Position numbers and translations under genes: made by a program. A DNA stretch of 64,000 nt from G963665185 sp049723905 (GTDB lineage: Bacteria; Desulfobacterota; Desulfovibrionia; Desulfovibrionales; Desulfovibrionaceae), in assembly GCF_049723905.1 (NCBI RefSeq), contig NZ_JBJKFD010000001.1, positions 1,054,001-1,118,000 on the forward strand, read 5' to 3'. Below the pieces are notes generated by a model. The model had not been told where the DNA came from, ran no database searches, and saw only the letters and a program-made list of their open reading frames with translations. Each line of letters opens with the position of its first letter. Positions within the stretch are counted from its first letter, which is position 1. Positions 52,323 to 61,195 of the stretch are shown here, piece by piece.

Positions 52323-54233
52323 CTACCGGCCGTTCTTCTCCAGCCAAGACTGAAACATGAGGATATCCCACAGGCAGTAATACCAATTGCCCTGTCCCCC
52401 CAGGTAATCCTTCCAAATACGCCTTACCAGCCCAGCATCCAGCCAGCCCTGACTGTGTACCGTGGACTCGTCCAAAAGGGCCTCGGCCCAATCACGCAGT
52501 TCGTTGCGCAACCAATGTTCTATGGGAACGGCAAATCCCATTTTTGGACGGTCCATCAGCTCGTCCGGCACATGGCGTGAAAGGACTTGGCGCAAAAGCC
52601 ACTTGCCCTGCCCGTTGCGAACCTTCAAATGCACGGGCAACGCGGCGGCAAATTCCACCACGCGGTGGTCAAGAATCGGCACCCTGGCCTCAAGACTTAC
52701 GGACATGCTGGCCCGATCAACTTTGGTCAGAATATCATCGGGCAAATAGGTTTCAATGTCCCAAAGCTGCAGAATGCGAAAGATATCCTCGTCCTGTTTG
52801 TCTGGATGTTCTCCGCCTTGCAGGATGCAGCCGTCGTCCCCATGCAGAACAAGCGAATCGGGATGTTTGAAATGGGACACAAGAAACAGATACAGTTCAC
52901 GAATATCCCGCGCGCTCAGCAGGTCAAGACGCCAACGGATACGGGGTCCCTTGGGACCTAACAGACGGTAGACGCTCTCCGGCAGCAACTTGCCACATCC
53001 GGCTGCAAACTGCCGCGCAAAACGGGGAATTCGCAGTAGCCTCAAAAGACGCTGCGTCCAAAAATAACGGTCATACCCGGCAAACAGCTCATCCCCTCCG
53101 TCGCCGGACAGACTTACCGTAACGTGCTGCCGAGCCAGCCGACTGACCACGGTTGTTGGAATCTGGGAGGCATCGGCAAAGGGCTCGTCCCAGAAATGGG
53201 CGATGTCCGGAACGACTTCCAACAAATCTCCAGGCGTAACGTACAATTCAGTATGCTCGGTACCAAGGTAAGCAGCCACGGCCTTGGCATGGGCAGCCTC
53301 ATTGTACCGGGGATCGTCAAAACCGATGGAAAAAGTCTTCACAGGACGGTTGCCTGCGGCCTGCATCAAGGCCACGACCGTACTGGAATCGATGCCCCCG
53401 GACAAAAAAGCACCCAAGGGAACATCGGCAATCATACGCCTCCGAACAGCGTCGTCCAAAAAAAATTCGAGCCGTTCAATGGCCTCTTCATCTCTGCCAG
53501 AAAACAAATTACTGCCGCACGGTTCCCATATCTGACGCGCCGACCAGTATGTCTCTGACTTCGGCTCATTTTTCTCCCCATCAGCAGAGATGGTAAGAAT
53601 ACAGCCAGGTTCGAGTTTGTGGATATCCGCATAAATGCTGTGTGGGGAAGGAACATAATTGTGCCGGAAATAAAGGCTCAAAGCATGACGATCCAGGTCG
53701 GGCTGGAAATCAGGATGCGCGCGCAGGCTTTTAAGCTCCGAGCCAAAGAGAAATGTTCGTCCCTGCCATCCATAATAGAGCGGCTTGATGCCCAGCCGAT
53801 CCCGCCCCAAGGTAAGGTAGCGCTCTTTTCTATCCCACAGCGCAAAGGCAAACATGCCGATACAACGCTCTACTGCGGGGCGTACGCCCCATTGTGCCAT
53901 GGCGGCAAGAAGGACTTCGGTATCTGAACCACCCTTGAAAGCATGCCCCAATGCAACGAGTTCGGCACGCAGTTCTTTAAAATTGTAGACCTCGCCGTTG
54001 TAGACAAGCACATAACGACCGCAAGCCGAAAACATGGGTTGATGCCCCAACGGCGAGAGATCGAGAATGGAAAGCCGCCGCTGCCCCAATGCTACACCGG
54101 CTTCCGGATCGGACCAAACGCCCGAATCGTCCGGCCCCCTGTGCAGCAGGGTATCGACCATGGCGCTAACAGTTGCTTCGAGGTTTCCGTGCGTTCCGCT
54201 GGAGAGAGTAAAAAATCCGGTTATTCCGCACAT
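52323..54233 (-). CDS. asnB: Glutamine-hydrolysing asparagine synthase-like amidotransferase
   Basis: A 636-residue two-domain enzyme. The N-terminal Ntn glutaminase starts MCGITGF, where Cys2 is the nucleophile. The synthetase domain has FLSGGIDSSTVVALM, the PP-loop that binds ATP. AsnB-type enzymes in polysaccharide clusters often amidate uronic acid sugars rather than make free asparagine. Its place between a GT2 and a GT4 supports that reading, but it is inference. Its 5' end is overlapped by 13 bases by the preceding GT2 gene. Confidence 0.93.
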   Translation of the reverse strand: MCGITGFFTLSSGTHGNLEATVSAMVDTLLHRGPDDSGVWSDPEAGVALGQRRLSILDLSPLGHQPMFSACGRYVLVYNGEVYNFKELRAELVALGHAFKGGSDTEVLLAAMAQWGVRPAVERCIGMFAFALWDRKERYLTLGRDRLGIKPLYYGWQGRTFLFGSELKSLRAHPDFQPDLDRHALSLYFRHNYVPSPHSIYADIHKLEPGCILTISADGEKNEPKSETYWSARQIWEPCGSNLFSGRDEEAIERLEFFLDDAVRRRMIADVPLGAFLSGGIDSSTVVALMQAAGNRPVKTFSIGFDDPRYNEAAHAKAVAAYLGTEHTELYVTPGDLLEVVPDIAHFWDEPFADASQIPTTVVSRLARQHVTVSLSGDGGDELFAGYDRYFWTQRLLRLLRIPRFARQFAAGCGKLLPESVYRLLGPKGPRIRWRLDLLSARDIRELYLFLVSHFKHPDSLVLHGDDGCILQGGEHPDKQDEDIFRILQLWDIETYLPDDILTKVDRASMSVSLEARVPILDHRVVEFAAALPVHLKVRNGQGKWLLRQVLSRHVPDELMDRPKMGFAVPIEHWLRNELRDWAEALLDESTVHSQGWLDAGLVRRIWKDYLGGQGNWYYCLWDILMFQSWLEKNGR

Positions 54234-55327
54234 GAATCACGCCTATAGGGTTTGCGTCCGCGTAGAACGGCTGAAACAGCTGCAGAAGTTTTTCCCACAA
54301 AACGGCGACAGAAATGTTTAGCCCGGTACAAAGCAACAAAAGCGGAGGTTCCCAGATATTCATGGACCCACCAGCGCAACCGATAATTGCTTGGCCCCAT
54401 AACTCCAATTCCCCATTGCTTTTTTAAGGCAAACGCCGCCTTCCGGCGCCTCTTCAATTCAGCAGGGCTTACACTTCCTTCCGCTCCTGCCAAAAGCAAG
54501 GACGTCAGGTAGCCCAAAATCTTCTCCTCCACCTGATCGCGCTCCCAGGCCTGAAGCTCGGTCTCCTCAAAGACCTTCAAACGTCGCGCCTCAGCTACGG
54601 GAAGTTCAACACTTTGCAGATTGGCCTGAAAATCCTCCCAATCCGCAGACCGGCTGGCGTTGTGATCGTGCTGTCGCCAATGACCGCAAATTCCGGGGAG
54701 TAACGCAACATCCCCTTGCAGAACAAGGCGCAGCAAAGATTCCCAGTCGGAGCTAAGAATATCGCAGCGATAAAAATCCAAATCCAAGGCCAGGGAACGC
54801 CGATAAATGGCCCCCAGATGTGGGATAGCAAGATGCCCCCATTCCAGGAAAACCTGCTTCCCATCAAGAAGCCGCTCCTCACCCGCCAGAGGGCGTGGGA
54901 CGAGGTAGTCTGCATACGCCAGGGCGTCACCCATCCCTACCAACACCAGGTTTGGTTGCCGGGAAATCACGGAAGCCGCTTTCTTCAAAAAATCACGGTC
55001 CACATAATAATCGTCGCCATCGCAAACCATTACCCACTCACCATGTGCATGTGACAGTGCATTCCGGTAGTTGGCGGTTCGTCCAAGATTTGTTTCGTTG
55101 CGGACATACGTAAGGCGGGAATCCCGGATGGAACCAATGACAGATTGTGCGGCTGGAGCATCACCGTTGCCCACTTCCGTGGAAGCATCGTCCACCACGA
55201 TGACCTCAAAGTCGTCAAAATCCATGGACAATGCGCTGACAACGGCCTGCCCGATTGTTGCCCCCTGATTATAGGTAGGGATCAGGATAGAAAATCGGGG
55301 AGCCTTATTCTCTTTGTAATTACTCAT
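54221..55327 (-). CDS. GT2 family glycosyltransferase
   Basis: A 368-residue GT-A enzyme. FSILIPTYNQGATIGQAVVSAL, VIVVDDAST, and the metal-binding MVCDGDDYYVDRDFL are family motifs. The C-terminal 120 residues are helical and basic, without a membrane segment. The ATG at 55327 overlaps the methyltransferase stop by four bases (ATGA), and the 3' end overlaps asnB by 13 bases. Part of the polysaccharide assembly operon. Confidence 0.92.
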   Translation of the reverse strand: MSNYKENKAPRFSILIPTYNQGATIGQAVVSALSMDFDDFEVIVVDDASTEVGNGDAPAAQSVIGSIRDSRLTYVRNETNLGRTANYRNALSHAHGEWVMVCDGDDYYVDRDFLKKAASVISRQPNLVLVGMGDALAYADYLVPRPLAGEERLLDGKQVFLEWGHLAIPHLGAIYRRSLALDLDFYRCDILSSDWESLLRLVLQGDVALLPGICGHWRQHDHNASRSADWEDFQANLQSVELPVAEARRLKVFEETELQAWERDQVEEKILGYLTSLLLAGAEGSVSPAELKRRRKAAFALKKQWGIGVMGPSNYRLRWWVHEYLGTSAFVALYRAKHFCRRFVGKTSAAVSAVLRGRKPYRRDSCAE

Positions 55328-56289
55328 TTTTTCCTGGCCCATACAGTGATGCGCCCTGTCTGCCCAAAAGCTGCGAAAAGCCAACCCAAAGGGTAAAGAG
55401 CATAGCTTGCGAGTGGGGATCTCGCCGCCTTCCTGCATGCCTGGGCAAGACGGGGGCATTGGCGACGATCATCCAAAACATACGCCACAGTTTCGAAAAT
55501 AGATCCCATGAATCGCTGGTGAAGTACCTTGTGGACCTGGAAATCAGCCCTTTCCAACATATTTTGCAGGCTATTTATATCAAAATGCTGCAAATGGGTC
55601 GGCAACTGGCGGTTAAACCAGGCATCCCCTGCCCACCATGCCGTCCGCACACGCTCGTTGGGGACCGAAAGCACCAGCCAGCCATTGTTATCCAGCCAAG
55701 AATAAATTTTCCGCAGACTGCCAAGAGGATCGTACAAATGCTCGAGAACCATCCAGCCGACAACAATGTCTGGCGTCACATCCGGCCGCTCAAAATCCTC
55801 CAAACTGGAACAATGGACGGCATATCCCTCCTCGCACAACCTTTGCACTGGATCCGGGGCAAAATCGAGCCCTTCGACCTGCCATCCGGCTTCGGCCATT
55901 TTTCGAAGGAAACCTCCGCCACCGCAACCAACCTCAAACAATCGCCCTGGCTTCACAGGTGGAATCCGCTCGGTATTAAACTCTACTAATTGAGACAACG
56001 CCTTGTGAAGGAAAGAACCGTTCTGCCCAGTACCACTTCCATTTGTAGGATATTGATATGGACCATAATTGAAAGGATAGTAATATCCGATGGTTTCTCT
56101 TGTGGGTCGGGGGTCCGTGCGCATCAACCCACAGGTATTGCAGCGCACAATATCGAATATCCCCGGAAGATCATGCAATCTATCCCTGCCACGCAACACA
56201 TGGCTTTCCCCAGGCGGACATCCCATAGGGCAAACACAATGCTCCAGGTCAACCTCGGGAGGCGTATTCCTAACGATATCATCCCTCAT
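55324..56289 (-). CDS. SAM-dependent methyltransferase with an N-terminal zinc-type motif
   Basis: A 321-residue protein. CVCPMGCPP and VRCNTCGLMRTDPRPT near the N-terminus resemble the zinc-binding region found in sugar C-methyltransferases. The Rossmann core has GRLFEVGCGGGGFLRKMAEAGW (motif I), VGWMVLEHLYDPLGSL and HFDINSL. It probably methylates a nucleotide sugar or glycan. The ATG at 56289 overlaps the flippase stop (TAATG) with AAGGAA upstream. Confidence 0.9.
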   Translation of the reverse strand: MRDDIVRNTPPEVDLEHCVCPMGCPPGESHVLRGRDRLHDLPGIFDIVRCNTCGLMRTDPRPTRETIGYYYPFNYGPYQYPTNGSGTGQNGSFLHKALSQLVEFNTERIPPVKPGRLFEVGCGGGGFLRKMAEAGWQVEGLDFAPDPVQRLCEEGYAVHCSSLEDFERPDVTPDIVVGWMVLEHLYDPLGSLRKIYSWLDNNGWLVLSVPNERVRTAWWAGDAWFNRQLPTHLQHFDINSLQNMLERADFQVHKVLHQRFMGSIFETVAYVLDDRRQCPRLAQACRKAARSPLASYALYPLGWLFAAFGQTGRITVWARKK

Positions 56290-57527
56290 TATCCATTCCT
56301 TGCTTTTCCTTTGCGCATCCCACGCACAAAAAAAGGCAAAGCACACAGGGCAACTGTTGTATCTGCCGCCATTGTCGCCCAGGCTGCTCCCTCCAGCTCA
56401 TAGCGAGGAATAAGCAGTACATTCAAGATAACATTAACGCACGCTCCGGCCAAAGCAGCGAAGAAAAAATATCGCTCGCAACGCCATACTTGCAGCGGAA
56501 ATGAAAAAGCCTTCGCGCAATGGTTGGCAAACATGGACAGAGCCAGAATTCCCAAAGGAGCAGCTGCAGGGGCATATTGTACCCCGAAGACCAAATCGAC
56601 AATCCAGTGCCTGACAGGAAAAATGCACAAGGCAATTCCAGCCCCAACCACAGCCATTCCAGCCACCCAGAGCAGAATGTCCCGTCTTTCAAACCGAGAG
56701 ATACGAGGACTCATCACGCCCCACAACAACGAAGAAGGAACGATGAGTACCAAAATAATCTTATAGGCTGCATCGTACCATCCCAGATACTTACCCGGCA
56801 GCAAATACCCTATCATGACCTTGTCCATATTCAGATAGATCATAGCCATGAAGGAAGACAGCATAAGCCACACGCCGGACCGTAAATATACTCGAATCTG
56901 TGCAAAATCAAAATACCGAAGATTTATCCTTTGCAGAAGAGGATACCACAGCACAGCCAAAGGAATGATGTTAGCGCCCACTTGGAGTGCTGTAAATTCG
57001 ACAACCTGGCCAGGTCTTCGGATTATCAAAAAGATCAGGCCGCAGTACAAAATACTATGTACAATACGGCTCATACCTACAATTTTAAAATTCTCGTTCC
57101 CAATGTAATACCACTCCTGCATAACCGGAGTGAGGAGCATGTATCCACCGAAGACAAGGACAACAGTATTGGATATATGATCACGCGGAAAGAGATATAG
57201 AAAAAAGAACATCATAGAATATGCGATAGAGAAAAGAACAAGCCGCAGTATGGTGATATTAGTCAATACTGAGATGGCTCTGCTCTTATCCTTGGCAATA
57301 TCACGCAGGCCGAGTGTTTCCAGGCCCATGGACGCGATCAGCATGAAATAGGAAACAAAAGCCTGAGCGAATCCGACCTTGCCGTATTCTTCAGGGCCCA
57401 GAGTTCTCGCCACATGCATGACCACGAAGAAGGACATGAGGTACGATACCATGGTCGCCCCGGTCAGCACGGAAAAATTGCGGACCAAAGGACTCTGCGC
57501 AAGACGTTGCAGTGTCGGTTTAATCAT
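56289..57527 (-). CDS. Oligosaccharide flippase (Wzx-like)
   Basis: A 412-residue integral membrane protein with about 12 hydrophobic segments. FSVLTGATMVSYLMSFFVVMHVARTLGPEEYGKVGFAQAF is the typical start of the MOP/PST flippases that move lipid-linked glycans across the inner membrane. I start it at 57527 (MIKPTLQRLA), which matches related proteins; no good ribosome binding site is seen there or at the earlier in-frame ATG at 57587. The operon of methyltransferase, GT2, asnB and GT4 follows. Confidence 0.9.
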   Translation of the reverse strand: MIKPTLQRLAQSPLVRNFSVLTGATMVSYLMSFFVVMHVARTLGPEEYGKVGFAQAFVSYFMLIASMGLETLGLRDIAKDKSRAISVLTNITILRLVLFSIAYSMMFFFLYLFPRDHISNTVVLVFGGYMLLTPVMQEWYYIGNENFKIVGMSRIVHSILYCGLIFLIIRRPGQVVEFTALQVGANIIPLAVLWYPLLQRINLRYFDFAQIRVYLRSGVWLMLSSFMAMIYLNMDKVMIGYLLPGKYLGWYDAAYKIILVLIVPSSLLWGVMSPRISRFERRDILLWVAGMAVVGAGIALCIFPVRHWIVDLVFGVQYAPAAAPLGILALSMFANHCAKAFSFPLQVWRCERYFFFAALAGACVNVILNVLLIPRYELEGAAWATMAADTTVALCALPFFVRGMRKGKARNG

Positions 57528-57547
57528 AAAAAATCTGCCGCCCGGCA

Positions 57548-57574
57548 GTATCAGTACAGTCTGTATCAGTACAG
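57548..57574. repeat. Direct repeat upstream of the flippase operon
   Basis: GTATCAGTACAG occurs at 57548-57559 and again at 57563-57574, a 15-base period. It lies 21 bases upstream of the flippase start I chose. It could be an operator for a regulator binding one and a half helix turns apart. Confidence 0.6.
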
Positions 57575-57800
57575 AGGGAAAATTCATCTATCAGACAGTA
57601 TTGCCAGTTGTCCATTCCGCAGGCTGGAATACATTAAGTAGGACCGTGCGCAACCGAGCAGCAGCAGTGATGGTTTATCTTGCCGAAAAAAAAGGCTACC
57701 TAAGGCGACGAATCGGAAAGACAGCCCGGAAGACGTTGCCGCAAAATCCGACAGCCTTCCGGGGGACATCCACAGAACCGCATGCGGAGAGACTTCCCAT

Positions 57801-58028
57801 ATGACCGAATTCATAAGAAAACTCGTGGTCCTGATCGGCATTCTGCTGGGATTGCCCTTCTGGGCCTACGGCGTGGTCGGCGTAATCCGCCATTTTCACA
57901 TAGACTATCTTCTGAGCCGCTATCTGAGCCTTTCCATCAGCTCGAACTTGCTCAAATCCATCATTCTCATCGCCATAGGTACACTTTTGGCTTTTGCCAT
58001 CAAAGTCCTGGCGGACAGACTGCGCTGA
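57801..58028 (+). CDS. Small two-helix membrane protein
   Basis: A 75-residue hydrophobic protein with two membrane segments (residues about 7-29 and 50-70) and positively charged ends. I know no family for it. GGAGAGA lies about 8 bases before the ATG. It is the only plus-strand gene inside the polysaccharide cluster, and its last 29 bases overlap the 3' end of the SDR gene on the other strand. The clear membrane pattern makes it more credible than the opposite-strand frame. Confidence 0.6.
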   Translation: MTEFIRKLVVLIGILLGLPFWAYGVVGVIRHFHIDYLLSRYLSLSISSNLLKSIILIAIGTLLAFAIKVLADRLR

Positions 58029-59067
58029 CATTTTCGGGGCCGGTGTATTCTTCAAGCCGGTCCCGATAATAATCCAAAGTACGCCGCAAGCCCTCTTCCA
58101 GGGACACTTGCGGTTCCCATTCCAAGGTCTCCCGGATAAGTTTGTCGTCGCAGTAGTAATCGCCGATATCTATTTTTTTGCGATCTTCAGGGAATTGGCA
58201 AATACGGTATTCGCCCCCGCCATACGCGGAGTTTGCGGCGACCAAAGCATCGGCAAGCTCCTTGAGACTGACCACCTTGTCTCCGCCCAGATTGAAAATT
58301 TTTCCCCAGGCCTTTTCGTTGACAGCAGACAGCAACATGGCTTCCACGCAATCGTCCACATAGGTGAAGTCCCGCAACTGTTCTCCGCCCCAAACCTCGA
58401 AAGGCTTCCCTTCCAAGAGCAGACGGACCCACACGCCGACAAAAGTTTGCCTTGCGTCGCGGATGCGCATGCGCGGACCAATTGTATTGGTCAGACGCAG
58501 GGCGCTGGCCCGCACTCCGTACACGTTGTTGTACAGAATATGGTACCACTCCCCGGCCATCTTGTTGATTCCATTCACATCAACGGGCTGCACCAAATGC
58601 CGCTCGTCCACCGGAAGGTATTCGGGCCTTCCATATATTTGGCGGGTGGATGCAAAAACCACCACAACGTCACGATTGAAATGACGACAGGATTCCAATA
58701 TCGCCAATTGCGCCCGGCTATTGATCTCCAGGTCGGTGAAAGGATCGGCCATGGAATCCATATGGCTGGTTTGTCCCGCCAGGTTGAACAAATAATCCTG
58801 TCCCTGGATGAGGTTTTTCATGCTGTGCTGGTCGCGCACATCCGAAATGTTTACCCGGACTTTGTCGGCAAAGCCATCCAGGTTGTGCATATTCCCCCCG
58901 TACTGGGGAATAAGGCTGTCCACCAGTGTCACTTCGGCACCGAGGTTGACGAGCCTTCGGGCCAGGTTGGCACCGATAAATCCGATGCCCCCGGTGACGA
59001 GCACCTTTTTGCCCTGAAATCGGCCATTATAGTCAGAAGCCGTTGATTGCAGTGAGGAGTTACTCAA
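58000..59067 (-). CDS. NAD-dependent epimerase/dehydratase family SDR with altered catalytic motif
   Basis: A 355-residue extended short-chain dehydrogenase. VLVTGGIGFIGANLARRL binds NAD, VVVFASTRQIYG carries the Ser/Thr of the active site, but the YxxxK position reads NGINK, so the catalytic Tyr is replaced by Asn. It probably converts a nucleotide-diphospho sugar. No ATG fits: the galE stop is at 59064. I choose the TTG at 59067 overlapping that stop (TTGA), with AAGGA upstream. Starting at the earlier ATG (59154) would overlap galE by 91 bases. Confidence 0.82.
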   Translation of the reverse strand: MSNSSLQSTASDYNGRFQGKKVLVTGGIGFIGANLARRLVNLGAEVTLVDSLIPQYGGNMHNLDGFADKVRVNISDVRDQHSMKNLIQGQDYLFNLAGQTSHMDSMADPFTDLEINSRAQLAILESCRHFNRDVVVVFASTRQIYGRPEYLPVDERHLVQPVDVNGINKMAGEWYHILYNNVYGVRASALRLTNTIGPRMRIRDARQTFVGVWVRLLLEGKPFEVWGGEQLRDFTYVDDCVEAMLLSAVNEKAWGKIFNLGGDKVVSLKELADALVAANSAYGGGEYRICQFPEDRKKIDIGDYYCDDKLIRETLEWEPQVSLEEGLRRTLDYYRDRLEEYTGPENVSAVCPPGL

Positions 59068-60074
59068 GAGGTCTGATCCTTGTTGCTGTCTTTGCGGTGC
59101 CAGTCCCAGGCAGTCTTTACAATCTGCTCCAAGTCTGCATAGCGAGGGGTCCATCCCAGAACTTTCCGCACCTTGTCGGAAGATGCCACCAACCTCGAAG
59201 GATCTCCGGCACGCCGCTCTCCCGTAGCAACGGGGATGTCGATGCCAGTAACCTTTTTGGCGGTTTCAATGACCTCACGAACGGAAAAGCCCTGGCCGTT
59301 ACCAAGGTTGAAGACATGGGCGTTCCCCTTTCCGGACTGGTCATCCAGGTATTCCAGGGCCAGCACATGGGCATCGGCCAGGTCGGCTACATGTACGTAG
59401 TCGCGAACACATGTGCCGTCCGGAGTATCGTAATCGGAACCGAAAACCGTAATATTCTTGCGCAGCCCCATTGCCGCTTGCAGGACCAAAGGAATAAGAT
59501 GCGTTTCCGGATCGTGCCGCTCTCCGGTTTCTTCGTCCGGGTCGGCTCCTGCCGCATTGAAATACCTCAAAGCCGCGCTTTTAAGCCCATATGCCCGTCC
59601 GAAATCATCTATGATCCGCTCCACCATGAACTTGGTCCAACCATATGGATTGATGGGCCATTGTGGATGCTCTTCTGGAATAGGCATGACCTTCGGCTCA
59701 CCATAGACAGCTGCAGAAGAGGAAAAAATAAATCTGTCCACCCCGTACTCATGCATGGTCCGCAAGAGGTTCAGCGTACAGGTCACATTGTTATTGTAAT
59801 ACTTGTCCGGCTCGGCAACCGACTCGCCCACAAATGTATACGCGGCAAAATGCATGACCGCACTGATGGGATACCGGGAAAAAGCCAGACGCACCTGCTC
59901 AGGATCTCCCAGATCACCAAGAATAAAATCGCCCCAACGCACCAGGTCCGTATGCCCGTATTGCAGGTTGTCGAAAACCACCGGAACGTAGCCTCGACGG
60001 GAAAGTTCCTTGCAGACATGGCTGCCTATGTATCCGGCCCCGCCTGCCACAAGGACGTGTTGAGGGCTATACAT
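59064..60074 (-). CDS. galE: UDP-glucose 4-epimerase
   Basis: A 336-residue SDR. VLVAGGAGYIGSHVCKELSRRG is the NAD loop, VVFDNLQYGH follows strand 2, FSSSAAVYGEP has the catalytic Ser and NPYGWTKFMVE the YxxxK pair. CVRDYVHVADLADAHVLALEY and VFNLGNGQGFSVREVI are typical of GalE. It interconverts UDP-glucose and UDP-galactose, supplying donors for the cluster. The ATG at 60074 has GGAG about 10 bases upstream and overlaps the UXS gene by eight bases. Confidence 0.95.
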   Translation of the reverse strand: MYSPQHVLVAGGAGYIGSHVCKELSRRGYVPVVFDNLQYGHTDLVRWGDFILGDLGDPEQVRLAFSRYPISAVMHFAAYTFVGESVAEPDKYYNNNVTCTLNLLRTMHEYGVDRFIFSSSAAVYGEPKVMPIPEEHPQWPINPYGWTKFMVERIIDDFGRAYGLKSAALRYFNAAGADPDEETGERHDPETHLIPLVLQAAMGLRKNITVFGSDYDTPDGTCVRDYVHVADLADAHVLALEYLDDQSGKGNAHVFNLGNGQGFSVREVIETAKKVTGIDIPVATGERRAGDPSRLVASSDKVRKVLGWTPRYADLEQIVKTAWDWHRKDSNKDQTS

Positions 60075-61017
60075 CGGCAAACAACTCCTTAAAATATGCG
60101 ACGGTTTTTTCCAACCCCTCACGCAGGGGAATACCCGGTTCCCAGCCGAGTTCACGCTTGGCCAGAGCAATATCCGGCTTGCGCCGCGGAGGATCGTCGT
60201 GCGGAAGTTCCTTGAATACAAGTTCGGATGGCGTATCCAGCAAATCCAAAACCCCCTCGGCCAGTTCCTTGATGGTCAATTCCGTTGGATTCCCCATATT
60301 TACCGGGCCGATGAATTCATCCCGCGAATCCATAAGACGCATCAGCCCTTCAACCAGGTCATCCACAAAACAAAACGAGCGGGTCTGGGAGCCGTCGCCA
60401 TAAATGGTAATGGGCTCGCCGCGCAAAGCTTGCACAATAAAGTTGGAAACGACACGCCCGTCGTTGGGATGCATACGTGGGCCGTAGGTATTGAAAATAC
60501 GAGCGACTTTGACCCGCAAACCGTGCTGACGATTATAGTCGTAGAACAAGGTTTCAGCGCACCGCTTCCCCTCGTCGTAACAGGACCGAATGCCGCACGG
60601 ATTCACGTTGCCCCAATAGGATTCCGGCTGGGGATGTACCTCGGGCGAGCCATAGACTTCGGAGGTCGAAGCCTGAAGAATCTTGGCTTTCACACGCTTG
60701 GCCAGCCCAAGCATATTGATTGCTCCGTGCACGGAAGTCTTTGTGGTCTGAACCGGATCGCGCTGGTAGTGGATGGGGGCTGCGGGACAGGCCAGATTGT
60801 ATATCTCGTCCACTTCCACATACAAGGGGAAGGTGATGTCGTGCCGTACCAACTCGAATCTCGAATTACCGAGAAGATGGGCCACATTGGACCGCGCGCT
60901 AGTGTAGAAATTGTCCACACAAAGAACTTCACAGCCACGTTCCAACAGACGCTCGCAAAGATGAGAGCCGATAAACCCAGCTCCCCCCGTAACCAAGACA
61001 CGTTTATGAAGAAGCAT
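60067..61017 (-). CDS. UDP-glucuronate decarboxylase (UXS type)
   Basis: A 316-residue SDR. VLVTGGAGFIGSHLCERLLERG binds NAD, VDNFYTSARSNVAHL, YNLACPAAPIHYQ and ILQASTSEVYGSPEVHPQPE are UXS signature blocks, and SCYDEGKRCAE has the YxxxK catalytic pair. It turns UDP-glucuronate into UDP-xylose. A UDP-glucose dehydrogenase to supply the substrate is not in the window. AAGGAA lies about 5 bases before the ATG. It is the first gene of the sugar-nucleotide trio (UXS, galE, SDR). Confidence 0.94.
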   Translation of the reverse strand: MLLHKRVLVTGGAGFIGSHLCERLLERGCEVLCVDNFYTSARSNVAHLLGNSRFELVRHDITFPLYVEVDEIYNLACPAAPIHYQRDPVQTTKTSVHGAINMLGLAKRVKAKILQASTSEVYGSPEVHPQPESYWGNVNPCGIRSCYDEGKRCAETLFYDYNRQHGLRVKVARIFNTYGPRMHPNDGRVVSNFIVQALRGEPITIYGDGSQTRSFCFVDDLVEGLMRLMDSRDEFIGPVNMGNPTELTIKELAEGVLDLLDTPSELVFKELPHDDPPRRKPDIALAKRELGWEPGIPLREGLEKTVAYFKELFADV

Positions 61018-61195
61018 ATCTTTCCTTGAGTAAATTCAAAGCCGACAGCAACAGGAGTAATTTGCTGAAAAACTACAAACCCGACGGAGTGTAACTCAAT
61101 CGGGAGTGGGGGAAAAGCCGTGAAAAACACATGTCCCCGCCGATACTGCGGGGCACTTGCACCAGACTTCCGCCCCCGTGGGGCTGGGGAAAATA

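Noticed and set aside
57548..57574. Start of a CRISPR array
   Set aside because: There are only two short copies with a 3-base spacer; no array or cas gene is in the window.
57696..58055. Minus-strand frame of 119 codons in the polysaccharide cluster
   Set aside because: It is the complement of the small membrane protein gene and lacks any motif or start signal.
58000..59154. SDR gene starting at the ATG at 59154
   Set aside because: It would overlap galE by 91 bases and add residues that do not fit the NAD-binding start of the family.
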